This document shows, in pieces, positions 46,791 to 55,869 of a stretch of DNA of 64,000 nucleotides (position 1 is its first letter; every line of letters starts with the position of its first letter). The notes under the pieces are model-generated. The model worked only from the letters and a program-made list of their open reading frames with translations, made no database searches and was not told the DNA's origin. Origin of the DNA: Verrucomicrobiales bacterium (GTDB lineage: Bacteria; Verrucomicrobiota; Verrucomicrobiia; Limisphaerales; J093); contig JACKPW010000022.1 of the NCBI GenBank assembly GCA_024233215.1, positions 36,495 to 100,494 on the forward strand, given 5' to 3'. A program made the position numbers and the translations under genes.

Positions 46791-47761
46791 CAGGAGCACT
46801 TGCTGGATCTGCTGTGCCCGGCAGACCACCCTTGGCAGGTCCTCCGGCAGGCAGACCTCCAAGCGGGTTTGATCCTTGCCGAGCAGTTTCCGAAACCTGG
46901 CAATCGTTCCTCGTGCGAGGATTGCGATACAGGCCGGCTTGTGTTCCGCCCGTTCCAGCCTGGGGTCCCGAAGCAGGTTGTGCACGAAGCCGGCCAGCCG
47001 CCCGGCCTCCCGTCGAATCTCCACCGCGTAGGCCGCCGCGGTGCTTTCAGGCGGACATCCGAATCGATCAGCCCCGCCGCCTCCACGATCCCCTGGATCG
47101 AGTCCTCGATCGCGTGCGCCACTCCGTTCACCAGGTTCTCGAAAATCTCCGTTTCGCTTTGCCGCGTCAGCCAGTCGGCAACCGCGCTTCGCTCCGGCCC
47201 GGCAACCGCGTTTCGCCGGCCGACTTCGCGGATCGTGGCCTGCAACCCGGTCCGTCCGTCGAGGTCCACCCGGGTCAGCAGGATCGTGGCCGGGAAAGTG
47301 GCGCCATCGCTCCGGCGCAAGGTCCATTCGAGAAACTGGAATCCCCGCTCCAACGCGGTCTCAACCATGCGTCTGGTCCCGGCCGCCGACTCCCTGCCAT
47401 CGGGCTGCCGCTCCGGCGACAGCTCCTCCAGGCGGCAGGAGCACAGATCCTGTTCATGGTCCACCCCGAACAGATTGAGGGCGGCCCCATTGGCGCTGGC
47501 CAACCTGCACTCCGGCGGGAACAGCGTCAGCACCGCGTCGGTGGACGATTCCAACAGGGCCCGGAAACGCGCCTCGCTATGCACCAGGGCCTCCGCCTCC
47601 TTCTTTCGTTCGGTCAAATCGCGGATGACGGCTCCGAAGGAGACGCGCCCCTGGGCCTGCCACACGGAAAAGGACAACTCCAATGGGAACTCGGTGCCGT
47701 CCTGGCGCAGGCCGACAGATTCCAGCGTCCGGCCGGCGGACCCCGGCGCATCCCGCTCCAT
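46790..47761 (-). CDS. PAS and histidine-phosphotransfer part of the sensor kinase
   Basis: Part of the split kinase gene 49735-46429. This frame has the end of one PAS/PAC unit (FGAVIRDLTERKKEAEAL), a second PAS (HSEARFRALLESSTDAVLTL, LNLFGVDHEQDL) and PAC (LQATIREVGRRNAV). A dimerisation region with ENLVNGVAHAIEDSIQGIV follows. In HisKA proteins of this type the box is usually GVAHDFNN; here the His is kept but the following residues differ. Frame changes separate it from both neighbours. Confidence 0.65.
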   Translation of the reverse strand: MERDAPGSAGRTLESVGLRQDGTEFPLELSFSVWQAQGRVSFGAVIRDLTERKKEAEALVHSEARFRALLESSTDAVLTLFPPECRLASANGAALNLFGVDHEQDLCSCRLEELSPERQPDGRESAAGTRRMVETALERGFQFLEWTLRRSDGATFPATILLTRVDLDGRTGLQATIREVGRRNAVAGPERSAVADWLTRQSETEIFENLVNGVAHAIEDSIQGIVEAAGLIDSDVRLKAPRRPTRWRFDGRPGGWPASCTTCFGTPGWNGRNTSRPVSQSSHEERLPGFGNCSARIKPAWRSACRRTCQGWSAGHSRSSKCS

Positions 47762-48007
47762 GCGCGGCGGAGCACTTCATCGTGCGAGGCCCGGAACCGT
47801 TCCGGCATGAGGTCGGTCACCGGCCGGCCCGCAGCTCCCCGCCGGTGCGCCCGAACATTGTCGCCGCCGCGCGGTTGGAGTATCGGATGATCCCTGCTTC
47901 GTCCGCGCAGAGGATGGCATCGCCGGAACTGTCTGCCAGGGCGCGGAACCTCCCTTCGGACTCGCGGAGGGCCTGTTCCGCCGTCCGCTGGGCGGTCACG
48001 TCCTGTT
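47762..48007 (-). pseudogene. PAS segment of the sensor kinase in displaced frames
   Basis: In the frame open at 48146-47817 the sequence reads FIAVKQDVTAQRTAEQALRE, SEGRFRALADSSGDAILCAD, YSNRAAATMFGRTGGELRAG: the end of one PAC and the start of the next PAS domain. It bridges the two larger reading frames, confirming that they were one gene. Confidence 0.6.
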
Positions 48008-49735
48008 TCACGGCGATGAACCGGGTGATCTGTCCGAATTCCCCGGCGACGGGGAGATCGTGGCTTCCTCCTCGTAAAGGGTGCCGTCCTTCCGGCGATT
48101 GATGAAGCGCCCCGACCAGACGCCGCCGGCGGAGATGGTTTGCCACAGCTGCCGATAGAACCGGGGCTCGTGGCGACCGCTCTTGAGCACCCGCGGGTTC
48201 CGTCCCATCACTTCGGCTTCGGTGTAGCCGGTGATCCGCTCGAAGGCGGGATTGACATACTGGATGCTGCCCTGCAGGTCCGTGATCACGATGGCCTCGG
48301 CCGCCTGGTCGACCGCCCGGTTGAGGCAGACCGGATCCAGTTTCCGCTTATCATGTTGTTGAAGATCGCGTATCAACACCAGGAAACACGCCTCCTCCAG
48401 CGGTGCGTGCTCGACCCGGACCTCGGCCTCCAACATCCGCCCGTCCTCACGCCTCAGGCGGGTTTCGATCCGTTCGGCCCCCATCTCCCGCGCCCGCCGG
48501 AGACATTCCGAAAAGGCGAGCAGCGCGCTTCCCTCCACGAGACCGGTCAACCGCCGCCGGAGGAGGTCTTCCCGGGAGTAACCCAGCTGCCGGACCAGGG
48601 CGTTGTTCACCTGGGCAATTCGCCCCCGGCGATCGACCACACAGAAGCCATCGTCCCCCGAGGCGAGGGCGGATCGTTGCAGCCGGGTGGTGCGGGCCAG
48701 CGCCTCCTGGGCGAAGCGCAGTTTGAGCAGCGATTCCACCTGGCGGGCGAGGGCCCGAAGACTGTTGCCCTGGGAGGCGTCCGGTTCGCGCGGTGCCCGG
48801 TCCATCACCGCCAGCATCCCCACCGCCGGGCCGGGAACCATGCGCAGTGGGATCCCGGCGAAGAGCCGCACACCGGCCGGTCCCTTAACCATGGGGTGCC
48901 CGGCATACCGGGGATCCGCCGCCGCGTCCTGGACCCACTGCAAATCGGTTCCCTCCAGGGTCAGGTCACACAGGGAATCCCCGTGCGTCGCATGAGCCAC
49001 CTCACAGCCCACGCAGCTCGTGAGCCGATATCGATTGGCGTCCACGAGGCAGAGGAATGCCATGGAAGTACCGCAGACCGTCGAAGCGAGCCGCAACAGG
49101 TCGTCAAACTCCGGATCGGGCCAGGGGTAAAGCAACGGCATGGGCCCCCGCAGATGGCCGCATCGAGGACGTCGACGTGGGTGCCGGGGCGGGAGCGACG
49201 GCCGCCTGCGGGTGGGCGTCGGATGCGGGGAGTGCTCCGGGGTAGCCAGCTCTCCCAGCAGGTCCAGCATGGCCTCGAATTCTCTGGCCTTGTGGAAGTA
49301 GAAGTCCGTGGCGTGCTGCAGGCACTGCTGCTTGATCTCCGCGTGCTCGGAGGCGGTGAAGACAATCACCCGGCAGCCGGGCCGTTCCCGCTTGAAGTGG
49401 TCCAGCAACTCGAGGCCACGCGCATCGGCCAGCTCAACATCGAGGATCACCACATCGGGCAGGCGGGCTCGAAACAGATCCCGAGCCTGGACGCCGTCAC
49501 CGGCCTCACCCACCAGATCGACTGCCGGCAGGCGCTCGATCATGCCCGCGATGCGTTCGCGGACGATGGGGGATTCATCCACCACCAGGACCTTCAGCTT
49601 GGGGCGCGGGATTCCGGTGGCAGCATTTGGCGCAGCCGTGTGCTTCCGGTTGGATGGCCCTCCCAGCATTGGGAGGAGGCTATCAGTCTGGATGCCGCCT
49701 TGCCAGACGGTGACCCCCTGCTCCGGATGTCCGTG
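48008..49735 (-). CDS. Hybrid sensor: receiver, GAF and PAS domains (N-terminal part)
   Basis: Start at the ATG at 49735 (MHGHPEQGVTVWQGG), preceded by ACAGGTGAT, a good ribosome binding site. After about 50 residues comes a receiver domain (LKVLVVDESPIVRERIAGMI, phospho-acceptor in DVVILDVELADARG, then VIVFTASEH and FYFHKA). A GAF domain follows (LYPWPDPEFDDLLRLA ... FAGIPLRMVPGPAVGMLAVM), then two PAS/PAC units (SALASGDDGFCVVDRRGRIA, YSREDLLRRRL; then VDQAAEAIVITDLQGSI, ITGYTEAEVMGRNPRVL). The frame ends at 48008 just after YEEEATISPSPGN, inside a PAC motif, and the rest of the kinase continues in other frames to 46429. There is no membrane span, so it is a cytoplasmic sensor. Confidence 0.75.
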   Translation of the reverse strand, partial: HGHPEQGVTVWQGGIQTDSLLPMLGGPSNRKHTAAPNAATGIPRPKLKVLVVDESPIVRERIAGMIERLPAVDLVGEAGDGVQARDLFRARLPDVVILDVELADARGLELLDHFKRERPGCRVIVFTASEHAEIKQQCLQHATDFYFHKAREFEAMLDLLGELATPEHSPHPTPTRRRPSLPPRHPRRRPRCGHLRGPMPLLYPWPDPEFDDLLRLASTVCGTSMAFLCLVDANRYRLTSCVGCEVAHATHGDSLCDLTLEGTDLQWVQDAAADPRYAGHPMVKGPAGVRLFAGIPLRMVPGPAVGMLAVMDRAPREPDASQGNSLRALARQVESLLKLRFAQEALARTTRLQRSALASGDDGFCVVDRRGRIAQVNNALVRQLGYSREDLLRRRLTGLVEGSALLAFSECLRRAREMGAERIETRLRREDGRMLEAEVRVEHAPLEEACFLVLIRDLQQHDKRKLDPVCLNRAVDQAAEAIVITDLQGSIQYVNPAFERITGYTEAEVMGRNPRVLKSGRHEPRFYRQLWQTISAGGVWSGRFINRRKDGTLYEEEATISPSPGNSDRSPGSSP

Positions 49736-49796
49736 CATGGAGCAATCACCTGTAGGGCGTTTGCCTGACAAAACGGGGAGGGTCCACGGTTGAACC

Positions 49797-49935
49797 TGGA
49801 AACCGCAGATGAACGGGGATGAACGCAGATAAGTCCCTCGACGTGAGCGCCCCACGTCCGCCGGATGTCTTCACCCATTGGGTGTGACGCGAAAATCGCG
49901 CAAGTCCTTGGGTATCTGCGTCTATCTGGAAAGCG
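49797..49935. repeat. Imperfect inverted repeat of a dispersed type
   Basis: The left arm near 49797-49830 (AACCGCAGATGAACGGGG and ATGAACGCAGATAAG) and the right arm near 49910-49930 (TTGGGTATCTGCGTCTATC) are partly complementary. The phrase 'CGCAGATGAACGCAGATAA' is familiar as a dispersed intergenic repeat in this and related phyla. It lies between the sensor kinase start and the group II intron. Base pairing could act as a bidirectional terminator, but this is not shown. Confidence 0.4.
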
Positions 49936-50416
49936 CCAAGCGAAGCTTGGTGGTTCTGGTTAACTGAAAGGTGTTAATCCTGAGAAAAGGTCGAGAATCA
50001 GGTAGCCGACTCCGAAGCGGGTGGGAGCGATCCAGCCCGTTAAGGCCGGGGAAGGCGAACGCGCGAGCCGTAGCGTCCCGTGAACTCGGTACGGCCTCGT
50101 TACGCAAGAGAGGGAGTGGCCAGTCCGCCAGATGGGATGAAGCCCACATCGGTGGGGAAGGCTCGATCAAGTGCACCCGCCGGACTCCCCGGGGTGGAAG
50201 GAGACAGCGCGCGCGGAAAGAACCATCAGGAACTTGGGAGGCCCGGTCCGGTGTCCCTGGCGGACAACCCCAGGCGGGAAGCCATAACCGTCTGAGGGGC
50301 CGGACTGCGGCGTCGGATGGGCTCATAGTAGTGAGGATCCGCCGGTCAAGCCGGAGGGGAGCGAAGGAGCCCTGGCCAGAGTCAAGCGGAGTCAGAGGGA
50401 CCGGGAGCTGATTGGG

Positions 50417-51769
50417 ATGAAGATTCCTACGACAGAAGAAGCGGTGGAAGAAACCTCCTTCCGGGAGGCCATTCTGCCGCCGAGCCTCCGGGAACTGAGA
50501 CAGAAGCTGGGCCGGAAAGCCAAACAAGAGAAGCGGTTTCGCTTCTACAGTCTCTACGGACTGGTGTGCCGGGGCGACGTGCTGGGGGCCGCGTGGGCGG
50601 CGGTGCGGCGCAACCACGGAGCACCGGGAGTGGACCAAGTGAGCATCGACCAGGTGGGCGCGACGCCGGAAAGCGAAGCGGCCTTTCTGGGAGAGATCGA
50701 GAGCAGCCTGAAGGAAAAGACCTACCGTGCCCAGGCGGTGCGGCGGGTATACCTTCCGAAGGCGAATGGGAAACTGCGACCGCTGGGCATTCCGACGGTG
50801 CGGGACCGGGTGGTGCAGGCGGCGGTGCTGCTGATCTTGGAGCCGATCTTCGAGGCTGACTTTGAGGATTGCTCCTACGGGTTTCGGCCCGGACGGTCGG
50901 CGCACGACGCCCTGAGCGCCATCCACCAGCATCTCAAAGAAGGCCGGGCGGGGGGGTGTATGATGCGGACCTGGCCGGCTACTTCGACAGCATCCCGCAC
51001 GACAAGCTCGTGGCGTGTCTGCGGATGCGGGTGGTGGATGGCGGGGTGTTGGGATTGATCCGACAATGGCTGAAGGCGCCGGTGGTGGAACCCCGACCCA
51101 AGGGAAGGGGAAGCCACCGACGGTGCGACGGAACGACCGGGGCACGCCGCAGGGCGGGTCTTGAGTCCGTTGCTGGCCAACGTCTATCTGCACTGGTTCG
51201 ACCATCTGTTTCAACGCGGAGACGGACCGGGGCAGTGGGCCAAAGCGAAGTTGGTCCGGTATGCGGACGACTTCGTGGTGCTGGCGCGATGCGTGAGTCC
51301 GCGTCTGAAAGACTGGATCGAGGAAAAGCTGGAAGGCTGGCTGGGGCTGGAAATCAACCGGGAAAAGACCCGAGTGCTGGATTTGCGGCAAGCGGGCCAG
51401 AGCCTGGACTTCTTGGGCTACACCTTCCGGCAGGACCGGGACCGGTATGGCCGGGGGCAGCGATACTGGAACCTGCTGCCCTCGCGCAAGGCGATGGCAC
51501 GGGAACGGGAAACGCTGCGGGGGATGATCAATCACCGACAAAGCCACACGCCGCTGCCGGAGTTGATCGGGCGGTTGAATCGCCACCTGCGGGGGTGGGC
51601 CAACTATTTTGGCCAGGGGTATCCGCGGGCGAGCTTTCGCCACCTGAACCACTTCGTGCGGTATCGGTTGGGGAAGCATCTGCAACGACGCAGTCAACGG
51701 GGCTGGCGAGCCCGTGCGGGAGTCAGTCTGTATGCGCACTTGGAACATCTGGGACTGGTCCGCTTGTGA
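50417..51769 (+). pseudogene. Group II intron reverse transcriptase/maturase, frameshifted
   Basis: The protein is spread over several frames. 50417 to about 50950 gives the RT 0-2 region (GAPGVDQVSIDQVG, YLPKANGKLRPLGIPTVRDR, SYGFRPGRSAHDAL). A neighbouring frame gives YDADLAGYFDSIPHDKLVAC, containing the first catalytic Asp. A short third frame near 51110-51155 gives PPTVRRNDRGTPQGG. The frame from 51161 gives LSPLLANVYLHWFDH, the catalytic VRYADDFVVLA, FLGYTFRQDRDRYGRG and the maturase X region (LNRHLRGWANYFGQGYPRAS). No HNH endonuclease domain follows. The first break lies in a run of seven G at 50950-50956. Total intact length would be about 450 residues. If the breaks are real, splicing and mobility would need a helper maturase. 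Confidence 0.8.
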
Positions 51770-51797
51770 ATGCGTTCTGGAAGAGACGACTCTGGCG

Positions 51798-51831
<34 letters not shown>

Positions 51832-52056
51832 GACGAGGGAGAGGAGAGCGGCGGTCATTGGTTTCATTGCCTCTCATCCCGTGCTCTCCTCTCTACTCTA
51901 CCGGTTCAACTGCTTTTTCTAGGTTGAAGCGACCGCTCCCGGGAAGGGGGCTCCAGCGAGAGCACCCCAATGGGTTCTGTGGCCGAGGACTTGGACTTCC
52001 TCCCGAATTGATCTGCGCCGACTGATGTCGGCGGCTACGGCTCTGCTGGTGATGCG

Positions 52057-52686
52057 TTAGTCCACCAACTTGTGGCGCATGGCGTAGCGTGCGAGTTGCA
52101 CGCTGGAGGAGAGGCCCGTCTTCTCGGCGATGCGGGCCCGGTAGGTGCCCACGGTTTTCTCGCTGAGGGCGAGTTCGGCGGCGACCTCCTTGAGGGTTTT
52201 CCCGGTCGCCACCAGGCGCAGGACCTGGAGTTCGCGACTGGAGAGGGATTCGTGCGGGGCCTGCTCCAGTCCGCCACCGAGGCTGGCGGCCAGGCGCTCG
52301 GCCATGGAGGCGGTGACGTACCGGCCACCTGCCAGGACTTTGCGGACCGCCACCACGAGTTCGTCGCAGGCGCTCTGCTTGTTGAGGTAGCCGGCGGCCC
52401 CGAGCTTGAAGGCGCGCATGGCGAACTCCTCCTCCGGGTAGGCGCTCAACACCAGCACCGGGGTTTGCGGACAAAGCCGGCGGGCGTCTTCCAGCACCTC
52501 AAGACCGCTGCGGCCCGGCATGTTGACGTCGAGCAACACGAGATCCCAGGACTGGGAGGCGAGCAAATCCACGGCTTCCGGGAATCCCAGGCCTCCCCAC
52601 GGTGCATTCGGGAAGGCACAGGAGAGCAGTTCCTGCAGCCCGCGCCGCACGATCTGGTGATCATCCGCGATGAGAATTCGATTCAT
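52057..52686 (-). CDS. NarL/FixJ-type response regulator
   Basis: A 209-residue two-domain regulator, complete and in frame. Receiver at residues 1-120: ILIADDHQIVRRGLQELL with the acidic pair, phospho-acceptor Asp53 in LVLLDVNMPGRSG, VLVLSAYPEEEFAMRAF, and GAAGYLNKQS carrying the conserved Lys. LuxR-type helix-turn-helix at about 145-205: LSSRELQVLRLVATGKTLKE and LALSEKTVGTYRARI. The gene starts 9 bases after the end of the HisKA_3 sensor kinase gene (stop at 52696) on the same strand, so the two form a classical NarX/NarL-type operon. The targets are unknown. Confidence 0.93.
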   Translation of the reverse strand: MNRILIADDHQIVRRGLQELLSCAFPNAPWGGLGFPEAVDLLASQSWDLVLLDVNMPGRSGLEVLEDARRLCPQTPVLVLSAYPEEEFAMRAFKLGAAGYLNKQSACDELVVAVRKVLAGGRYVTASMAERLAASLGGGLEQAPHESLSSRELQVLRLVATGKTLKEVAAELALSEKTVGTYRARIAEKTGLSSSVQLARYAMRHKLVD

Positions 52687-52695
52687 GGTCAGGAA

Positions 52696-52983
52696 TCACT
52701 CCGCCTGCGCGGCGGCTTGTGGCAGCCACAAGCACACGTTCGTTCCGCCTTCGGGGCGCAGCCCGAAAGTCACGCTACCCCGATCTGTCCGGCCCGTTCC
52801 CGCATGCCCAGCAGGCCCAGGGATCCCGCATCCATCAGGACATCCTCCTCGATTCCACGTCCGTTGTCCCGCACTTCCAACACCCAGGCCGCCCCGGGTG
52901 CGCGTTCGTCACCCCGCGCTCTCCGGCTCAAAACGCAGCTCGATCTCCGCCTCGGTACCCCTCGGCGTGACGCGCGATGTTGG
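52696..52983 (-). pseudogene. ATP-binding end of the HisKA_3 sensor kinase
   Basis: Continuation of the kinase after a frame change. One frame reads WVLEVRDNGRGIEED, the DxGxG motif of HATPase_c, then GSLGLLGMRERAGQIG, the GLxGMRERA motif typical of NarX-type kinases. Another frame gives the end, GSVTFGLRPEGGTNVCLWLP, stopping at 52698-52696, 9 bases before the response regulator. Confidence 0.7.
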
Positions 52984-53655
52984 TCAGCGCTTCCTGGCAG
53001 ATGCGATAGCACACCAGGGCCGCCCGGGAGGAGATATCGAGCTCCTCCTCGGCAGGAAGAGCCGACACGACATGCCCGTGCGTTCTTCGAACTGCCGGCT
53101 CTCGTGTCGCAACGCCATCGCCAGTCCGAGCTGGTCCAGAAGGTCAGGCCGCATGTCCGCCGAAATCCGCTGAACCATGCGCACCATGTCGTCTGCCAGT
53201 CCGGAGGCCGCCACAATCCGTTCCAGCAGGGAGTTTCCTCCGGCGGTCGGTCCCTCCGCCTCCAGGTCGCGTTCGAGCCATCGCAAGTCCATCTTCAGCC
53301 CGGTGAGCATCTGGCCCAACCCGTCGTGCAGTTCGCGGGCGATGCGGCGGGCCTCCTCCTCGCGGGCTGACTGGAGCCGGGCGGTGAGGGCACGGAGCTG
53401 TTCCCGCGACCGCCGGAGTTCCTCCTCCGCGTGCCGTCGGGCGGTGATCTCCCGCACGATGCCCAGCATTCGCGCCGGCCGGCCCACGGTGTCGAAGGGG
53501 TATTCGCCGGTAACCACCACCCACCGAACCTCTCCATCGTGCCACACCACACGGAATTCCCACGTGAACATTTCCCGGGTGGCCATGCATCGGTCCAGCT
53601 CCGCCCTGAAGCCCGGCAGGTCATCCGGATGAATCCGCCCGGAAAGCTCGGCCAA
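52984..53655 (-). CDS. PAC and HisKA_3 dimerisation part of the sensor kinase
   Basis: Part of the split kinase gene 57583-52696. It has a PAS_3/PAC end (SGRIHPDDLPGFRAELDR, WEFRVVWHDGEVRWVVVTGE, MLGIVREITARRHAEE), then the HisKA_3 dimerisation helices REEEARRIARELHDGLGQM and LTGLKMDLRWLERDL. The predicted phospho-acceptor His is encoded at 53328-53326. This box is the hallmark of NarX/DegS-type kinases, consistent with the LuxR-type regulator downstream. The frame is lost just before the ATP-binding domain. Confidence 0.72.
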   Translation of the reverse strand: MAELSGRIHPDDLPGFRAELDRCMATREMFTWEFRVVWHDGEVRWVVVTGEYPFDTVGRPARMLGIVREITARRHAEEELRRSREQLRALTARLQSAREEEARRIARELHDGLGQMLTGLKMDLRWLERDLEAEGPTAGGNSLLERIVAASGLADDMVRMVQRISADMRPDLLDQLGLAMALRHESRQFEERTGMSCRLFLPRRSSISPPGRPWCAIASARKR

Positions 53656-53776
53656 CGTGCCTCCTGCGGGATCCGCTTCCGGCCCCCATATCCCTCCCGC
53701 CAGCGCGACAGGGTGATCCGGTCCGCCGTGACATCCCAGTCGAATGTGCCCATGTGGGCGGCCTCCAGGGCCAGCC
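53656..53776 (-). pseudogene. Displaced-frame PAS segment of the kinase
   Basis: In the frame open at 53849-53295 the sequence reads LRLALEAAHMGTFDWDVTAD, a PAS_3-type start that belongs between the two neighbouring segments. Confidence 0.5.
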
Positions 53777-54607
53777 TCAGCCGCTCCTCGCTTTCCGCCA
53801 GTGCGGCTTCCGCCCGTTTGCGTTCGGTAATGTCCTGAAAGGTGCCCATGACGTAGGCCCGGCCGCCCTCCTCCAGCCGCCGGAGGCCCCGGACCTCCGT
53901 CCAGAGATGCCGCCCGTGGCGGACGTCAGCCCGACCTCCAACCTGAAGGGGATGCCCTGTTTCTCAGCCGCCTCCAGGGCGCGCCGGATGCGTGGAAGGT
54001 CCGCGGCATCATAGTATCTCAGCCCCTGCTGTAATCCGAAGCGCAGGTCGGGCGACAGGCCCAGGATCTGGTAGATGCCTTCGGTCCAGAACAGGTAGTC
54101 GGTTTCCGGACAGACCTTCCAGGCTCCGATGCGCCCGATCTTTTCCGCCTCGCGACGGAACAGCAGGCTTTCCCGGAGAGCCGCTTCCGCCCGTTTGCGT
54201 TCGGTGATGTCGCGGGCGATGAACTGGACGCCCTCAAGCCCGGCAAAGTGAACCGGGGCCGCGCTGACCTCCATGGGCAGCACCGTGCCATCGAGCCGCA
54301 GGTAGCGGACCTCCGCCGGATACACGGAGGCCTCTCCCGCCAACCGTCGCCGGACGCGATCCTTCTTGGCGGCGTGGTCCCCGGGGTGGATGAGTTCCTC
54401 GCTGCGCCGCCCCAGCAACTCCTGCTTCGACCCGGCCCCGAGGAGCGACACGCCGGTCGAGTTGATGAACACGAGCCGGTCGTCTCGGAAGATGCCGATG
54501 AGGTCCGGGGATTCCTCCACGAGCAGTCGATAGCGTTCCTCGCTTTCCGCCAGGGCCGCCTCCATCTTCTTGCGCTCGGTGACGTCCCGACAGACGCAGA
54601 ACACCAA
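53777..54607 (-). CDS. PAS-domain segment of the HisKA_3 sensor kinase
   Basis: Part of the split kinase 57583-52696. It starts in a PAC motif (FCVCRDVTERKKMEAAL), then a PAS (YRLLVEESPDLIGIFRDDRL, GRRSEELIHPGDHAAKKDRV, VQFIARDITERKRAEAAL). A second, PAS_3-like domain follows (KIGRIGAWKVCPETDYLFW, IYQILGLSPDLRFGLQQG). The frame then diverges from the family pattern near its end at about 53900. Confidence 0.65.
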   Translation of the reverse strand: MVFCVCRDVTERKKMEAALAESEERYRLLVEESPDLIGIFRDDRLVFINSTGVSLLGAGSKQELLGRRSEELIHPGDHAAKKDRVRRRLAGEASVYPAEVRYLRLDGTVLPMEVSAAPVHFAGLEGVQFIARDITERKRAEAALRESLLFRREAEKIGRIGAWKVCPETDYLFWTEGIYQILGLSPDLRFGLQQGLRYYDAADLPRIRRALEAAEKQGIPFRLEVGLTSATGGISGRRSGASGGWRRAAGPTSWAPFRTLPNANGRKPHWRKARSG

Positions 54608-55869
54608 CCGCTGTCCCCCAGCACGGCGGCGCTGTTCGAGAGCTCCACATCGAAATGCGTTCCGTCCTTGCGCCGGTGGCGGGTCTCAAAGAACCCCTTC
54701 CGGGCCGAGTGCGCGAATGGCCTCCAGCACACGTTCCCGCGGCCAGTCCTGATCCCAATCCCAGACATGCAGGGACCGCGTTTCTTCCACCGTGCAACCC
54801 AGCATTTCCGCAAACCGCCGGTTCGCCTCGAAGACCCGCCCATCGCTGTGCAGCACCACGATCCCGTCCGGGAACCTTCGATCAGGACGCGCCGCCGGGC
54901 GGCCTCGGTGGCCAGCGCCTCCTCCGCGAGTTTCCGGTCATGGATATTCCGGAAGTTGATGACAATTGCGTCCACTCCCGGCACGCCGCAGAGGTTGGTG
55001 AAGGTGCTCTCGATCCAGATCCAACCTCCGTCAGCGTGGCGGAAGCGGTACTCCAGCGTGACCACCTGGTCCGGCATCTTCCGCACATCGTCCAAGGCCG
55101 CCAGCACCTGTGGCAGATCCTGCGGATGCGTTCCCGCGGCGGGATCCACTTGAGAAACCCCTCGGGATCCACCCCGAACATCGCGCAGGCGGTGGGACTC
55201 GCATAGCGCATGACGCCTTCCGCACTCAACAGCACCACCCCGTCGGGGGCGTTCTCGATCAACGCCCGGAACCGGTTCTCGCTCTCTCGGAGTCCTTCCT
55301 CGGCCTGCTTCTGCTCGGTGACATCCCGGAAACTCCACACCCGCCCGACGATGGTGTCGCCGACCCGCTGGGGTCTGGAGTACGCTCGAACACGCGTCCG
55401 TCCTGGAACCGGACCTCGTCCCTGGAGGTGGCCTCAGGCGTGGCATACAACTCCCGGACCCTCGTAAGAAATGCGTCCGGATCTTCGAGTTGTTCGTGCA
55501 CCGACTCCAGCAGTCGCGCGTCATCCCGGGAATCCGCCACGGTTTCCGGGATCCGCCAGAGTTCCAGAAACCGCCGGTTGAAGCTGGTCACGCCCCCGCA
55601 GGATCGACCACCAGAATGCCGTCGGCGGTCGACTCCAGCGTGGCGGCCAACAGGGAATGCGAGTGCCGCAGCGCCTCGGCAGCCTCATGCCGGGCGGTCA
55701 CATCCTGCATGTAACCGTGCCAGAGAATGCCTCCGTCCGGCTCCCGGCGGGCACCGAATTCCCCTCGACCCAGATCTCCCCTTTCTGCGGATGCCGGGCC
55801 CGGAAGATGTGGTTCCACGGTTCCAGATGCTGCGCGGACAGGGCGATGCTCCGGCCGAAGGCCTCCCGG
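54608..55869 (-). pseudogene. Multiple PAS domains of the sensor kinase in broken frames
   Basis: At least five short frames together give PAS/PAC units of the same protein. Pieces include FGRSIALSAQHLEPWNHIFR (near 55850), HSLLAATLESTADGILVVDP (55630), FNRRFLELWRIPETVADSRD (55570), FRALIENAPDGVVLLSAEG (55260), YRFRHADGGWIWIESTFTNL (55030) and FFETRHRRKDGTHFDVELSN (54660). Order and spacing fit consecutive PAS domains of about 120 residues. No frame is open throughout. Confidence 0.6.

Noticed and set aside
48140..49768. A 542-codon plus-strand frame
   Set aside because: Antisense to receiver, GAF and PAS domains that are unmistakable on the minus strand.
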